A stretch of DNA of 48,046 bases from Abyssibius sp040880065. GTDB taxonomy: Bacteria > Pseudomonadota > Alphaproteobacteria > Rhodobacterales > Rhodobacteraceae. Below are positions 33,895 to 41,980 of this stretch, piece after piece (the stretch's first letter is position 1; every line of letters starts with the position of its first letter). Where the stretch lies: contig JBBDJE010000009.1 of the NCBI GenBank assembly GCA_040880065.1, positions 1-48,046 on the forward strand, given 5' to 3'. A program made the position numbers and the translations under genes. The notes beneath the pieces were generated by a model. That model saw nothing but the letters and a program-made list of their open reading frames with translations, was not told where the DNA came from and ran no database searches.

Positions 33895-36117
33895 ATGGCC
33901 AACGACACTTATCCCGACATTGTTTACACCAAGGTAGACGAGGCACCACAGCTTGCATCGGCTTCGCTTTTGCCTGTTATCAGCGCTTTTGCAAAGGCTG
34001 CGGGCGTTTCGGTTGGCACGATGGATATTTCGCTGGCCGGGCGCATAATATCCGCATTTCCCGACCATCTAAGCGAAGAACAGCGCCAAACTGACGATCT
34101 TGCAGCACTTGGCCAATGGGTAAAAACACCCGATGCGAATGTAATTAAACTGCCGAATATCTCTGCCAGCACCCCGCAGTTGCAAGAAGCGATTGCCGAG
34201 CTACAGACACAGGGCTTTGCCCTGCCCGACTACCCTGAAACGCCCACAAATGACAACGAGCGCAGCATTCGCGCGCGCTATGATGCGGTGCGTGGCTCGG
34301 CTGTGAACCCGGTTTTGCGCGAGGGCAATTCAGACCGCCGCGCGGCAAAAGCCGTTAAAAGCTATGCCCAGGCCAACCCGCACGCGATGGGCAATTGGGA
34401 GCCAGACAGCAAAACATATGTTGCGACTATGAAAGCTGGTGATTTCCGCTCTAATGAGACCTCGCTCACCATTTCCGCCGCGCAGGCAGGCGATGCGCGT
34501 ATCGAACATGTTGATGCAAACGGTGTGGTGCACGTGCTCAAAGACAAGGTAAACTATCCTGCTGGCACTGTGGTTGACGCAACCCTCATGTCGGCCAAAG
34601 CGCTCGATGCTTTTCTGACCAATGAAATTGCTGCGGCGAAAAATAACGGCGTGCTATTTTCCATCCACCTCAAAGCCACAATGATGAAAGTGTCTGACCC
34701 GATTATCTTTGGCCACGCGGTTAAAACATTTCTGGCACCGGTGTTTGAAAAATGGGGTGTGAAACTGGCCGCGGCGGGTGTGAACCCGAATTCCGGCCTC
34801 GCCACGCTGTATGAGCGCGTTGCCCTGATGGATGATGCCGCCGAAATTCAAGCCGATATTGCGGCGACGCTGGCCGACCAACCGCCGCTTTATATGGTTG
34901 ACAGCGAAAAGGGCGTGACCAACCTGCACGTGCCATCAGATGTTATCATCGACGCCTCGCTGCCTGCGCTTATTCGTGCGGGCGGTCAGGGCTGGGCCCC
35001 GGATGGCACTGCAGCCGATACGGCCTGCATCGTGCCCGATAGCTCTTATGCATCTGTTTATGCCGAGAGCATAGCCTATTTCAAAGAGACCGGCGCGCTC
35101 GACCCGGCAACGGCAGGCACCGTGCAAAATGTCGGGCTGATGGCGCAAAAGGCCGAAGAATACGGCAGCCACCCCACAACTTTTGAAATGACTGCCGCTG
35201 GCACCGTGCAAATGGTGCTGGCCAATGGCGACATTGCCCATAGCCATAAGGTTGGGGCAGGCGATATCTGGCGCGCTGCCGCCACCCGTCAGGCCCCTAT
35301 CGAAGACTGGGTGCATCTGGCCATTTCCCGCCAGAAAGCCGAGGGATGTCAGGCCGTTTTCTGGCTTGATGAAACCCGCGCGCACGATGCCGAACTCATA
35401 AAATATGTAAAACCGATCCTGCAGGCCGAGGGCGTTACCGGCCTGTTCCAGATTGTCGCCCCCCAGAAGGCCACACGACTGGCGCTCGAAACCATCCGCA
35501 AAGGCGAAAACCAGATTGCGATAACAGGAAATGTGCTGCGCGACTATCTCACCGACCTGTTCCCTATCCTGGAGCTTGGCACCTCGGCCAAAATGCTATC
35601 AATCGTGAAGCTTATGCAGGGTGGCGGGTTGTTTGAAACCGGTGCAGGTGGTTCGGCGCCAAAACATGTGGAGCAATTGGTGGCCGAAAACCATCTGCGC
35701 TGGGATTCGTTGGGCGAGTTCTGCGCATTGGGTGAAAGCATGCAATTTTTGGCCGATACCAAGGGAAATGCCAAGGCAGGCATTCTTGGCCGCGCGGTTG
35801 ACGCCGCAACAAAGGGCATTCTGGATAACGCCAAATCGCCCGGCCGCAAGGTCGGCCAGCCCGATAACCGTGACAGCCATTTCTACTTTGCGCTCTACTG
35901 GGCGCAAGCGCTGGCCGAACAGTCCGAAGATGAAGCCCTCGCTGCCCATTTCGCCCCTATAGCCAAGGCGCTTGCCGAGAACGAGGCTAAAATCACCGCC
36001 GAGTTTGCCGCCGCCCAAGGCAAACCGGCCGATCTTGGCGGCTACTACAACCCCAACAAAGCCAAAACCGAGGCAATCATGCGCCCATCGGAAAGCTTTA
36101 ACCGGATCATCGGGTAA
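33895..36117 (+). CDS. icd2: Monomeric NADP-dependent isocitrate dehydrogenase
   Basis: A 740-residue single-chain isocitrate dehydrogenase, unrelated in length to the 400-residue dimeric enzyme. It converts isocitrate to 2-oxoglutarate, CO2 and NADPH in the cytoplasm. The substrate-binding residues S135, N138, R142 and R148 keep the spacing of the Azotobacter enzyme (S132, N135, R139, R145). MYLVDSEKG-like and GSAPKHVEQL segments are also typical. It stands alone between the sulfosugar-like locus and the tct cluster, with its own 83-base upstream gap and a terminator downstream. The symbol is the usual one for this type and is a naming choice. Confidence 0.94.
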   Translation: MANDTYPDIVYTKVDEAPQLASASLLPVISAFAKAAGVSVGTMDISLAGRIISAFPDHLSEEQRQTDDLAALGQWVKTPDANVIKLPNISASTPQLQEAIAELQTQGFALPDYPETPTNDNERSIRARYDAVRGSAVNPVLREGNSDRRAAKAVKSYAQANPHAMGNWEPDSKTYVATMKAGDFRSNETSLTISAAQAGDARIEHVDANGVVHVLKDKVNYPAGTVVDATLMSAKALDAFLTNEIAAAKNNGVLFSIHLKATMMKVSDPIIFGHAVKTFLAPVFEKWGVKLAAAGVNPNSGLATLYERVALMDDAAEIQADIAATLADQPPLYMVDSEKGVTNLHVPSDVIIDASLPALIRAGGQGWAPDGTAADTACIVPDSSYASVYAESIAYFKETGALDPATAGTVQNVGLMAQKAEEYGSHPTTFEMTAAGTVQMVLANGDIAHSHKVGAGDIWRAAATRQAPIEDWVHLAISRQKAEGCQAVFWLDETRAHDAELIKYVKPILQAEGVTGLFQIVAPQKATRLALETIRKGENQIAITGNVLRDYLTDLFPILELGTSAKMLSIVKLMQGGGLFETGAGGSAPKHVEQLVAENHLRWDSLGEFCALGESMQFLADTKGNAKAGILGRAVDAATKGILDNAKSPGRKVGQPDNRDSHFYFALYWAQALAEQSEDEALAAHFAPIAKALAENEAKITAEFAAAQGKPADLGGYYNPNKAKTEAIMRPSESFNRIIG

Positions 36118-36129
36118 CGAAAGACCAAA

Positions 36130-36157
36130 GCGGGCTGGGCCTTATCGACCAGCCCGC
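36130..36157 (+). terminator. Intrinsic-type terminator of icd
   Basis: GCGGGCTGG (36130-36138) and CCAGCCCGC (36149-36157) form a perfect 9-bp stem with a 10-base loop, 12 bases after the icd stop, followed by a short GGTTTTGGG tract. The weak U tract means termination may be incomplete. Confidence 0.7.
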
Positions 36158-36577
36158 AGGCCCGGTTTTGGGTTGTATCTCTGTTGCTCTGAATGCCGGT
36201 CGATTGATCGCCAAGCTGCATCAGCGCATCCAACCCGTGCAGGGTGCCAAATTTTTTAACCGGATTTCAAGCGTTGAATTGGCGTCGCGCCCGACCGTGA
36301 TCAGGGCGACGATCTGCAGCCGTCGTGTTCAGGCATTGACAGCGGCCACGCATTTTTTTGATTTTGTCTTCATACCAATTGCCAACCTACCGATGAACTT
36401 TGTTCTTGGTGTCTCATTGAAGCACCAAGGAGATTTGGATGCGTTCAAGGCGGCTAGTACCGAATCGGCCGCACCGTGCCCACAAGCCAAGCCTTGTTTT
36501 TTTGTCGTGCCGTCTTTCACCAAAGCACCTGTTTTCATGCGTTAAAACATACACAATATCGGGCTATATCGATTTTG

Positions 36578-36606
36578 TTGACTCCCCTGCAACACGTAAC
36601 TACCCT
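36578..36606 (+). promoter_or_regulatory. Promoter of the tct operon
   Basis: TTGACT (36578-36583) is followed after 17 bases by TACCCT (36601-36606). The -10 element overlaps the repeated CTACC/GGTAG motif, a layout expected for a repressed promoter. The tctC ATG is 27 bases further on, behind GGGAGG. Confidence 0.5.
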
Positions 36607-36618
36607 ACCGGTAGGTAG
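36600..36618. promoter_or_regulatory. Candidate TetR operator, site 1 (tctC)
   Basis: CTACCCTACCGGTAGGTAG contains the perfect palindrome CTACCGGTAG (36605-36614) plus outer TACC and GGTA half-sites. The 14-base part CTACCGGTAGGTAG (36605-36618) recurs in degenerate form upstream of the dehydrogenase at 41981 and of tetR. TetR-family operators commonly have this size and position. Confidence 0.6.
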
Positions 36619-36633
36619 CTATGGGAGGAATAT

Positions 36634-37653
36634 ATGTCTACTGTTCAAAAAACTGGTCTTGTTGTCGCTTTTTCACTGCTCTCTACAACTGCATTTGCGC
36701 AGAATTCGGAGTATAGCTGGCAACCGGACCGCCCTATCAACATCATCGTGCCATGGTCGGCTGGTGGTTCGACGGATCAGGTGACACGCGTTGTTGCACC
36801 GATTCTTTCAGAGGCGCTTGGCGTCGAGGTTGTTGTGGTGAACCAACCGGGCGCTTCCGGTTCTATCGGCACACAGGCGGCGCTTGATGCACCGCGTGAC
36901 GGCTACACATGGACCGCTAACGCAATCGCGAATAACGCGACATATGCAATTACCGGTCTGCTCGAAAATACATCAATTGACGATTACCATATTTATCTGA
37001 GCGTGGCCAACGTGCCGGTGGTTAGTGTGAACGTGGATTCACCTTACCAGACTTTTGATGAATTGATCGAAGGTATGCGTTCGGGTGATGTGACTGTTGG
37101 CACCGCCGGGATCAACAGTTCGGGCGGTATGGCTTTGGCTGCGGTCAAGGAAGGTGCGGGCGAAGAATTGCCGGGCGCGCGGATGATTACCTATGATGGC
37201 GGCAACCCTGCTGTGATTGCGGCTGCAAGCGGCGAAGTTGTTGCCACGACACAGCTTGCTGTCGAGCAGGCCGAGATGATCCGTGCGGGTCGTTTGCGGG
37301 CGCTGGCTGTGCTTTCCGATCGTGAACTGATCATCGGTGATACACCGGCAATTCCACCTGTTACGGATTTTTACCCCGCGTTCCATGTCGCACCCGATTA
37401 CTTTGGCGTGTTCATCCCTGTTGGCGCTCCGCAGGAAGTTTATGATACTGTCGACCAAATCTGGATCGACCATATAATGAACAGCGATGTGGTGCGTGAA
37501 TATGCCTCGGCAAACGGTGCTGTGTTCGCACCGTCCTACGGCGAAGGCGCATATGCAGCATCCATGCCGGTTGTTATCGGTGAGGCTTGCGCCCGCGTCG
37601 CACGCGGTGAAGCTGTGGTTGATCCCTCGGAGTTTGGCATTACCTGCCCGTAA
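36634..37653 (+). CDS. tctC: Tripartite tricarboxylate transporter binding protein (TctC family)
   Basis: A 339-residue periplasmic binding protein of the TctC/Bug family. The signal peptide is MSTVQKTGLVVAFSLLSTTAFAQ with cleavage likely after AFA. RPINIIVPWSAGGSTDQVTR and NQPGASGSIGTQAAL are the two conserved family loops that contact the carboxylate. GGGAGG precedes the ATG. It heads the operon with tctB and tctA. The ligand is probably an organic or sugar acid, given the catabolic genes behind it; Bug proteins vary too widely for a better call. Confidence 0.93.
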   Translation: MSTVQKTGLVVAFSLLSTTAFAQNSEYSWQPDRPINIIVPWSAGGSTDQVTRVVAPILSEALGVEVVVVNQPGASGSIGTQAALDAPRDGYTWTANAIANNATYAITGLLENTSIDDYHIYLSVANVPVVSVNVDSPYQTFDELIEGMRSGDVTVGTAGINSSGGMALAAVKEGAGEELPGARMITYDGGNPAVIAAASGEVVATTQLAVEQAEMIRAGRLRALAVLSDRELIIGDTPAIPPVTDFYPAFHVAPDYFGVFIPVGAPQEVYDTVDQIWIDHIMNSDVVREYASANGAVFAPSYGEGAYAASMPVVIGEACARVARGEAVVDPSEFGITCP

Positions 37654-37669
37654 AGAGGCCAGCGATCAG

Positions 37670-37697
37670 GATGGCGGGCCGACTTGTGCCCGCCATC
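37670..37697 (+). terminator. Hairpin between tctC and tctB
   Basis: GATGGCGGGC (37670-37679) and GCCCGCCATC (37688-37697) form a perfect 10-bp stem with an 8-base loop, 17 bases after the tctC stop. No U tract follows, so it is more likely an mRNA-protecting or partially attenuating hairpin than a full terminator. Confidence 0.6.
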
Positions 37698-37731
37698 AAT
37701 CGCAACACTGCATTAAGTCGAGGATGACAAC

Positions 37732-38217
37732 GTGAAAATGCACAAGGCTGATCGAGTCACCTCGATCATATTCTTCGCATTGGGAACCGCCATGCTGATT
37801 GGCGGCTACACAATGGACAGGCTTCCGATCCGGCAGATTCATCCTTTGTCAATTCCTGGCCTTGTGCCCATGTTGCTGGGTGCATCACTCGCGTTTTGTT
37901 CGATCATTCTGTTCTTCCAGTCCACAAGCGAACGCGAAGGTGACCCGGATGCCAATATTTCCAAAGGCTCGCTGCTGCGCTTGTCGCTGACGGTAGCGCT
38001 GACGCTGGCATATGCGTTGCTTCTTGTCGGATGGTTACCGTTTTTGATGGCGACGGCAATTTTCATTTTTGCCTTTACGCTGGTCTTTTCATGGGCCGAA
38101 GCGCTGGACGCACGCGCGCGCATTTTTATGGTTGTAAAATCAGCCATCTTCGGAGCCATCGCCGCCTACGCGATTGTTATTCTTTTTGAAAAAGCATTTC
38201 TTGTGAGGTTGCCGTGA
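37732..38217 (+). CDS. tctB: Tripartite tricarboxylate transporter small membrane subunit (TctB family)
   Basis: A 161-residue membrane protein with four hydrophobic segments (about residues 10-27, 43-63, 82-120 as two helices and 135-155), as expected for TctB. I take the GTG at 37732 because GAGG lies eight bases upstream; the ATG two codons later would be 14 bases from it. It overlaps tctA by 4 bases (GTGA). TctB is poorly conserved; size, topology and position make the assignment. Confidence 0.88.
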   Translation: MKMHKADRVTSIIFFALGTAMLIGGYTMDRLPIRQIHPLSIPGLVPMLLGASLAFCSIILFFQSTSEREGDPDANISKGSLLRLSLTVALTLAYALLLVGWLPFLMATAIFIFAFTLVFSWAEALDARARIFMVVKSAIFGAIAAYAIVILFEKAFLVRLP

Positions 38218-39734
38218 GCCAGCTTGCAAATTTAGGGTCTGCACTTTGGGAACTGTCCACACCCACAATGCTTTTCCATGTCGCATGGTCAATGCTGTTG
38301 GGCATTGTTGTTGGCGCCCTGCCCGGCCTTACCGCGACGATGGGCGTTGCGCTGATGGTCACACTAACCTATTCCATGGACACAACAGCCGCCATACTGG
38401 TGCTGATCTGCATGTATATGGGCGCAATATATGGCGGCTCGCGCAGCGCCATTTTGCTGAATATTCCCGGCACCCCTGCCAGCGCTGCAACTTCGCTTGA
38501 CGGCTATCCCCTCGCCCGCGCTGGTCTGGCAGGCAAGGCAATGGGCTTGGCGACAGCCGGCTCCATGATCGGCACGCTCGTGGGTATCATCATCATGGTT
38601 ATGGTGTCGCCGGCTTTGGCCGAGCTGGCGCTGAACTTCGGCAGCTACGAAATGTTCTGGCTTGCGCTGTTTGGTGTGCTGATCTCGGGGCAACTGACGG
38701 TTGGATCTGTTCCAATAAAAGGCTATATCGCCGGGATATTGGGGTTGATGATAGCGATGATCGGCTCGGAAGGTTTGCACGCCTATGTGCGCTTCTCGCC
38801 TGTGCAGCCGATGAATGGCGGCATTGGGCTTATCCCTGCCATGGTTGGGGTATTCGGCCTTGCCGAGATCATGTCTGCAATGTGGCTGCGTCAGGGTGTT
38901 CTGGCAAGCGTGCGCGACAAGTCCGACAGGGTCATCCCTTCGTTTCGCGAAGTCTGGAAATACCGGATAACGGTTCTGCGCTCAGGTGTGATTGGCACAA
39001 TTGTCGGGGTTATTCCCGGTGTTGGCGAGGATATCGGCGCTTGGGCAAGCTATAGCGCCGCAAAGCGCAGCAGCAAAGAGCCCGAAAAATATGGCCATGG
39101 CAGCACCGAAGGATTGATTGCCGCCGAAACAGGCAATAGCGCGGTTGTGCCCGGTTCGCTCATTCCGGCGCTGACCTTGGCTGTGCCCGGCTCGGCCTCG
39201 GCTGCGGTGCTGATTGCCGCGCTGTTCATTCACGGCATTCGCCCCGGCCCGATGATTATGATCGAGCAGCCGCAATTCATCTCGACCATGGGCGCTATTC
39301 TGATTTTGGCCGTAATTGCTATGGGAATTTATGGCCTGACCCTGACCAAGTTGTTCGTGCAGGTTCTGCGCGTGCCTTACGCCTATCTCATGCCGCTGGT
39401 CTTTACGCTCTGCGTGGTTGGCACCTACTCGCTTTCGCAGCGGCTGTTTGATGTCTATGTGATGATCGGCTTTGGCCTGATCGGCTTTGTGCTGCGACAG
39501 ATGAAATACCCGATGGCACCGCTGGTATTGGGCATTATCCTTGGCACAATGCTGGATACCAACCTGCGCCGCAGCCTGATGCTGGGCAATGGTGATTTGT
39601 GGCCGTTTATCACCCGCCCGATCTCGGCGATCTTCGTTGCTATCATCGTCATCTCCATCTTGCTCAACTTTGGCTTTGTGCGCCGCCTTTTGGCGCGCGT
39701 TGGGTCCAAACTGAAATGGCAGCGCAATGCTTGA
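38214..39734 (+). CDS. tctA: Tripartite tricarboxylate transporter large membrane subunit (TctA family)
   Basis: A 506-residue integral membrane protein with about 11-12 helices. The conserved TctA signature GALPGLTATMGVALMVTLTY is at about residues 34-53, GIYGGSRSAILLNIPGTP-type sequence follows near 70, and GVIPGVGEDIGAW repeats the pattern in the second half, matching the internal pseudo-symmetry of the family. It starts with GTG overlapping the tctB stop. Its 3' end overlaps the next gene by 8 bases, linking transport directly to catabolism. Confidence 0.94.
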   Translation: MSQLANLGSALWELSTPTMLFHVAWSMLLGIVVGALPGLTATMGVALMVTLTYSMDTTAAILVLICMYMGAIYGGSRSAILLNIPGTPASAATSLDGYPLARAGLAGKAMGLATAGSMIGTLVGIIIMVMVSPALAELALNFGSYEMFWLALFGVLISGQLTVGSVPIKGYIAGILGLMIAMIGSEGLHAYVRFSPVQPMNGGIGLIPAMVGVFGLAEIMSAMWLRQGVLASVRDKSDRVIPSFREVWKYRITVLRSGVIGTIVGVIPGVGEDIGAWASYSAAKRSSKEPEKYGHGSTEGLIAAETGNSAVVPGSLIPALTLAVPGSASAAVLIAALFIHGIRPGPMIMIEQPQFISTMGAILILAVIAMGIYGLTLTKLFVQVLRVPYAYLMPLVFTLCVVGTYSLSQRLFDVYVMIGFGLIGFVLRQMKYPMAPLVLGIILGTMLDTNLRRSLMLGNGDLWPFITRPISAIFVAIIVISILLNFGFVRRLLARVGSKLKWQRNA

Positions 39735-40557
39735 GCTTTCACTATGCAACGAGCTTTTGGCGGCTGAGGGCGCAACGCTCGCAGAGCAATGCGAAACAGC
39801 CAGCGCACTCGGCTATATGGGGCTGGAGCTTGCACCCGCCACGCTTGGACCTGTTCCGCACCTGCTGGATGCAGCCGCGCGGGCAGATATCCGAAGGACA
39901 GTCGAGGCTGCCGGGCTTCGTGTGACCGGCCTGCACTGGCTGCTGTCGGCTTATCCGGCGTTAAGCATCACCGAGCAGGCCAAACAGGCAAAAACCGCCG
40001 AAGTGCTGCTTGCGCTGGTGCATTTGTGCAAAGACCTGGGCGGCACGGTTATGGTGCACGGATCGCCCAAACAAAGGCTGCGCCCCGCCAACATGAACGA
40101 TGCACAGGTTTGCGACATGCTCGCGGCCTTTTTCCGCCCCATCGCACAGGAAGCCGAAAAATGCGGTGTAACCTATTGTATCGAGCCGCTTTCCAACGTT
40201 GAAGCCGATGTGATTACCACTGTGCGCGAAGGTGTAAGGCTTGTCGACGCAATCGCCAGCCCCGCATTTCGCTGCATGATCGACATTTCAGCAGCGGGCC
40301 AGATGGAGCCACCCGTTGCCGACCTTATCCGGCATTGGGTGCCAAGTGGTAAAATTGGTCATATCCATGCCAATGATACCAATCGCGGCGCGCCCGGAAT
40401 GGGCGATGACCCCTTCCCCGCAATTGTAACAGCGCTGCGCGATGCTGGCTGGAGCGCGCCTGTGGGTGTCGAGCCGTTCAGAACATTGATTGATGCCCGC
40501 GTAACCGCCGCTATTGGCGCCGCCACATTGCGCGCCTGCGAAAGGGCCATGACATGA
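39727..40557 (+). CDS. Xylose-isomerase-like TIM-barrel protein (sugar phosphate isomerase/epimerase family), first copy
   Basis: A 276-residue AP endonuclease family 2 / hydroxypyruvate-isomerase-like TIM barrel. A full metal site is visible: E153 (CIEPLSN), D186 (CMIDIS), H212 (GHIHAND) and E249 (VGVEPF). The family includes isomerases, epimerases and 3-keto-glycoside eliminases. It overlaps tctA by 8 bases and the enolase-superfamily gene by 4. With glycerate 2-kinase downstream, a hydroxypyruvate isomerase role is possible but not demonstrated by any residue I can see. Confidence 0.82.
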   Translation: MLELSLCNELLAAEGATLAEQCETASALGYMGLELAPATLGPVPHLLDAAARADIRRTVEAAGLRVTGLHWLLSAYPALSITEQAKQAKTAEVLLALVHLCKDLGGTVMVHGSPKQRLRPANMNDAQVCDMLAAFFRPIAQEAEKCGVTYCIEPLSNVEADVITTVREGVRLVDAIASPAFRCMIDISAAGQMEPPVADLIRHWVPSGKIGHIHANDTNRGAPGMGDDPFPAIVTALRDAGWSAPVGVEPFRTLIDARVTAAIGAATLRACERAMT

Positions 40558-41909
40558 GCGAAGCACCCAAGCTTGCAATCAAGGAAGTCTACCTTTCCGA
40601 ACGGGCTGTAAAGCTGCGTTTGCCCTTCCAGTTTGGCAGCACTGAGGTGCGTGAAACAGCCGAGAAATATTGCGAGATTGTGGCCGAAATCGGCGGCAAG
40701 CGCGTTCAGGGTTTCAGCGCGCAACTTATGGTGCCGCGCTGGTTTGACAAGCGCGCCGGTCTTACAAATGAAGATACGATTGACGCGTTGCGCCAAACGG
40801 TTGTTGCGGCTGTAAACGTGGCGACCGGCGCAGGGCAGAGTGGCAGTGTCGCAAGTCTTTCATCCACAATCCGTGCTGCGGCACCCAAACTGATGAGCGC
40901 GGATATGCCAAAACTTGCCGCTGGCTTTGGCCCGGCGCTTTTGGAAATGGCATTGATCGACGCGCTTTGCCGCCATACCGGCCTGCCGTTCTGGAAGGCC
41001 GCTGCGGAAGATATTTTCGGGTTCGGCGCGCATTTGCCTGCCGATCTTTCATCGCAAGATTTTGCAGCCGTGCGCGCAACAATCAAGGCACCCAGCACGA
41101 TTGCACTGCGCCACACCATTGGGTTTGATGCGCCCTTGGTTGAAAAACCCGCCGACGCGCCTGCCGACGGGCAGCCCGTAACGCTGGCCGAAGTCATTGC
41201 GCGAACGGGCATCAAGGCGTGGAAAATCAAGCTTAAGGGCGACCCTGAAGCCGACTCGGCCCGCCTGCTAGCGCTGCAAACGGTGCTTGCCGGCCATATG
41301 GATGGCGGGATCACGCTGGATGCCAACGAACAATACACGCCAGACAGTTTCCGGCTTTTGCTTAGGCGGGTTGCCGCCCCTGATCTGGCCGAGCTCGCCG
41401 GGCGCATACGCTTTTACGAGCAGCCATTCGCACGCGAGATTGCGCTGCAAACACCGGCTGATTTTGGCGTGCCAATCGTTATTGACGAGAGCGACGATAG
41501 CCTTGATGCCTTTGCGCACGCGCTTGCATTGGGCTGGGCCGGAACGTCGATAAAAAGCTGCAAGGGTGTTCTGCGCGCGCTTATCAATATGGCGCGCGCC
41601 AAAGCCAATGGCGCGTTGATTAGCGGCGAAGACCTGACCTGCCAGCCGGGCCTGTGCTGGACACAGGATACGGCAATGGCAGCGGCTTGCGGTGTGCAGG
41701 ATATCGAGCGGAATGGTCATCATTTTGCCGGGGGCATGCAAGGCGCATCAAATGCTGAACGGGTTGCAACGCTCTCTGCGCATCCGGACATATTTTTACA
41801 AGATAACAATGGCATAGGCTTGGACATTCAGAACGGGCGGGTAGCGATTTCGTCGCTGAACCAGCCCGGATTTGGCTCATCCGGAGCCTTGATGAAACAA
41901 ACGAATTGA
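40554..41909 (+). CDS. Enolase-superfamily (mandelate racemase/muconate-lactonising type) enzyme
   Basis: A 451-residue enolase-superfamily protein, longer than the usual 360-400. The MLE-like catalytic set is visible: K224-x-K226 (AWKIKLKGD), metal ligands D256 (LDANEQ), E289 (FYEQPF) and D311/E312 (VIDESDD), and K334 (SIKSCKG) opposite. The His-Asp dyad of mandelate racemase is absent, so a cycloisomerase, epimerase or Lys-based dehydratase is more likely. It sits in the tct operon and should act on an imported carboxylate or lactone. The substrate is unknown; the extra length lies mainly in the region 150-215 and at the C terminus. Confidence 0.85.
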   Translation: MSEAPKLAIKEVYLSERAVKLRLPFQFGSTEVRETAEKYCEIVAEIGGKRVQGFSAQLMVPRWFDKRAGLTNEDTIDALRQTVVAAVNVATGAGQSGSVASLSSTIRAAAPKLMSADMPKLAAGFGPALLEMALIDALCRHTGLPFWKAAAEDIFGFGAHLPADLSSQDFAAVRATIKAPSTIALRHTIGFDAPLVEKPADAPADGQPVTLAEVIARTGIKAWKIKLKGDPEADSARLLALQTVLAGHMDGGITLDANEQYTPDSFRLLLRRVAAPDLAELAGRIRFYEQPFAREIALQTPADFGVPIVIDESDDSLDAFAHALALGWAGTSIKSCKGVLRALINMARAKANGALISGEDLTCQPGLCWTQDTAMAAACGVQDIERNGHHFAGGMQGASNAERVATLSAHPDIFLQDNNGIGLDIQNGRVAISSLNQPGFGSSGALMKQTN

Positions 41910-41917
41910 TCTTTCAG

Positions 41918-41947
41918 TTGATTAAACCTACCAGTTAGTAACATACT
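41918..41947 (+). promoter_or_regulatory. Possible internal promoter upstream of the Gfo/Idh gene
   Basis: TTGATT (41918-41923) and CATACT (41942-41947) are 18 bases apart, with the second copy of the TetR-type motif between them. The 71-base gap is the only sizeable gap within the catabolic genes before tetR, apart from tctC-tctB, which supports a separate promoter. Confidence 0.4.
41928..41942. promoter_or_regulatory. Candidate TetR operator, site 2 (Gfo/Idh-DUF993 genes)
   Basis: CTACCAGTTAGTAA (41928-41941) matches 10 of 14 bases of the tctC site CTACCGGTAGGTAG. It contains the odd palindrome GTTAGTAAC (41934-41942). It lies between possible -35 and -10 elements. Confidence 0.5.
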
Positions 41948-41980
41948 GTAGATCGCATTAGTAGCAGAAGGAAACCGCAA

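Larger units (their letters stand above)
36118..36633. other. 516-base intergenic region
   Basis: After the icd terminator I see no convincing gene. Short open frames on both strands (for example 36168-36545 plus and 36329-36538 minus) have no recognisable domain and no good ribosome binding site. The segment 36180-36540 is slightly richer in A/T tracts than its surroundings and may be a decayed gene. The last 60 bases hold the tctC promoter and operator. Confidence 0.7.

Noticed and set aside
36329..36538. Minus-strand open frame of 69 codons in the icd-tctC gap
   Set aside because: No domain, no ribosome binding site and no neighbour coupling; listed only as part of the unexplained gap.
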